DNA from: SHZI01 sp963698405
GTDB taxonomy: Bacteria > Pseudomonadota > Gammaproteobacteria > Steroidobacterales > GCA-2729495
Direction: 5' to 3'
Assembly: GCA_963698405.1 (NCBI GenBank)
Contig: CAVOQT010000008.1
Span: 62,001-126,000, forward strand
DNA: 64,000 nucleotides
In this document: positions 63,239 through 64,000 of the stretch, piece after piece
Layout of the letters: each line of letters starts with the position of its first letter
How positions within the stretch are numbered: the stretch's first letter is position 1
Program-made: the position numbers and the translations under genes
The notes under the pieces: model-generated
Database searches by the model: none
Seen by the model: only the letters and a program-made list of their open reading frames with translations
What the model was told of the DNA's origin: nothing

Positions 63239-64000
63239 TCAGTAACGATCGTAGCCAAGAGTACCACGCTCGAGCAGCTGTTCCGGGCGGCTGCCGGGGC
63301 TGCCAAAGCCTTTCAGCAGCAGTTGCAGCGTGACGGCGCTGTCCGAGTCGCCGTCGCGGCTGGTCAGGTGGCGCTGGGTCACCAGCCGCAGCCCCCAGCA
63401 GCAGGTCGAGTACTCAAGTCCGAAGAAGCTTTCCAGTACCTGATTGTCGAGCAGTGAGTAGTCGTAACGGCCGACGAAGCTCCAGCGGTCAGCGATTGGC
63501 CAGGTGCCGGTGATGTCGATTTCGCGCAGCGAGTCGCGCCGGAACCGGTAGGACAGGTTGACGATCTTGTTGTGGGCTGGTTTGTACATCACGCGTGCCT
63601 CTGCCATGCGCGTGACGTTCTCGTCGGAGTCCCACTGATAGCCGAGGTCCAGGTTCCAGCGGTTATTGATGTTCATGCCGAGCTCGGCGATGTAGTCGGA
63701 ACTGTTGTCGTCACTTGACGTCTCGCCCGGCAGCGTGACATCCCGAGTGCTGAAGTACCGGGTTTCACCGATGGTCGCGGTCAGTAGCTGCGAACCGTCT
63801 GCCGAGCGCATCAGGCGGCTGGTAATACCGATATTGAGCTTGTCGGTATCGCCCAGGCGGTCGAGGCCCACATAGCGATTGGTACGGAACAGCTGCACCA
63901 GATCGAAATCAGGCTGGATGGTATCGAAGACCGGCATGTCGCTCTGGTCCTCGAAGGGCACGTGTACAAACTGAAGCCGTGGCTCAATGGTCTGCAGCCA
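63239..64000 (-). CDS. lptD: LPS-assembly protein LptD (C-terminal part, continues past window)
   Basis: The frame is open to base 64000, so the gene begins outside; about 253 residues of the barrel are visible, ending RGTLGYDRY*. Conserved barrel pieces: VPFEDQSDMPVFDT, FRTNRYVGLDRLGD, YIAELGMNINNRWNLDLGYQWD and YDYSLLDNQVLESFFGLEYSTCCWGL, which carries the late Cys pair that forms LptD disulphides. LptD inserts lipopolysaccharide into the outer leaflet. Confidence 0.96.
   Translation of the reverse strand, partial: WLQTIEPRLQFVHVPFEDQSDMPVFDTIQPDFDLVQLFRTNRYVGLDRLGDTDKLNIGITSRLMRSADGSQLLTATIGETRYFSTRDVTLPGETSSDDNSSDYIAELGMNINNRWNLDLGYQWDSDENVTRMAEARVMYKPAHNKIVNLSYRFRRDSLREIDITGTWPIADRWSFVGRYDYSLLDNQVLESFFGLEYSTCCWGLRLVTQRHLTSRDGDSDSAVTLQLLLKGFGSPGSRPEQLLERGTLGYDRY

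Noticed and set aside
1..64000. tRNA, rRNA, CRISPR arrays and complete IS elements
   Set aside because: No cloverleaf, direct-repeat array or transposase coding sequence was seen on either strand.

Overview
This 64 kb window is chromosomal DNA from a GC-rich Gammaproteobacterium. The gene order lptD-surA-pdxA-rsmA-apaG-apaH at the right end, the fimT-pilV-pilW-pilX-pilY1-pilY2-pilE minor-pilin operon, lgt-thyA, RhlE, HrpB and an AsmA-like DUF748 protein point there. A lineage near Xanthomonadales, Nevskiales or Steroidobacterales is my inference; nothing in the window fixes the genus. There is no rRNA, tRNA, CRISPR array, prophage or complete insertion sequence. Once real genes are placed, no gene-free stretch exceeds 300 bases.

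Layout. 1-1.75 kb: 3' part of a CelD-type acetyltransferase and a SCO1 copper protein. 1.77-9.26 kb (minus): DUF3617 protein, S11 D,D-carboxypeptidase, membrane TPR protein, bactofilin, methyltransferase-like protein, KefB/C-type antiporter, degenerate beta-carbonic anhydrase and M48 lipoprotein. 9.4-17.0 kb (plus): DUF748, rhlE, an exported SDR, and a molybdopterin oxidoreductase bracketed by two foldback repeats. 17.1-18.9 kb (minus): cupin, DUF2442, NT5C-like nucleotidase and parvulin. 19.1-25.8 kb (plus): minor-pilin operon. 25.8-35.0 kb (minus): RidA, uppP, an unusual two-cytochrome nirS, a TonB receptor, a serine hydrolase and a YyaL-like protein. 35.1-37.2 kb: nitronate monooxygenase and DUF3313 protein. 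37.3-39.1 kb (minus): phytanoyl-CoA dioxygenase family protein and diheme cytochrome c. 39.25-44.7 kb: PadR regulator with a MacAB-like export operon carrying two different permeases. 44.8-48.3 kb: two paralogous luciferase-like oxidoreductases around a GNAT and an FMN-reductase-like gene. 48.5-52.1 kb: secreted cysteine-rich alpha/beta hydrolase, AraC and GntR regulators, Sel1 protein. 52.1-57.0 kb: hrpB, XRE regulator, DUF1838 Tat lipoprotein and a VapBC/FitAB-type pair. 57.2-64 kb: lgt, thyA, apaH, apaG, rsmA, pdxA, surA and the 3' end of lptD.

The most striking structural feature is a cluster of reading-frame breaks between about 19.9 and 31.0 kb, affecting pilV, pilX, pilY1, pilE, uppP, nirS and the TonB receptor. 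By hand-joining frames I count about 29 extra bases. Each break can be explained by added bases, usually one base next to an identical base, whichever strand the gene is on, and the protein reads sensibly on both sides. This looks like insertion-type sequencing or assembly error more than old gene decay, but reads are needed to decide. Other notable points are an oxidoreductase gene whose start and stop codons lie inside long inverted repeats, REP-like palindromes abutting stop codons, nirS with a second N-terminal cytochrome c domain, and a carbonic anhydrase-like protein that has lost its Asp-Arg dyad.
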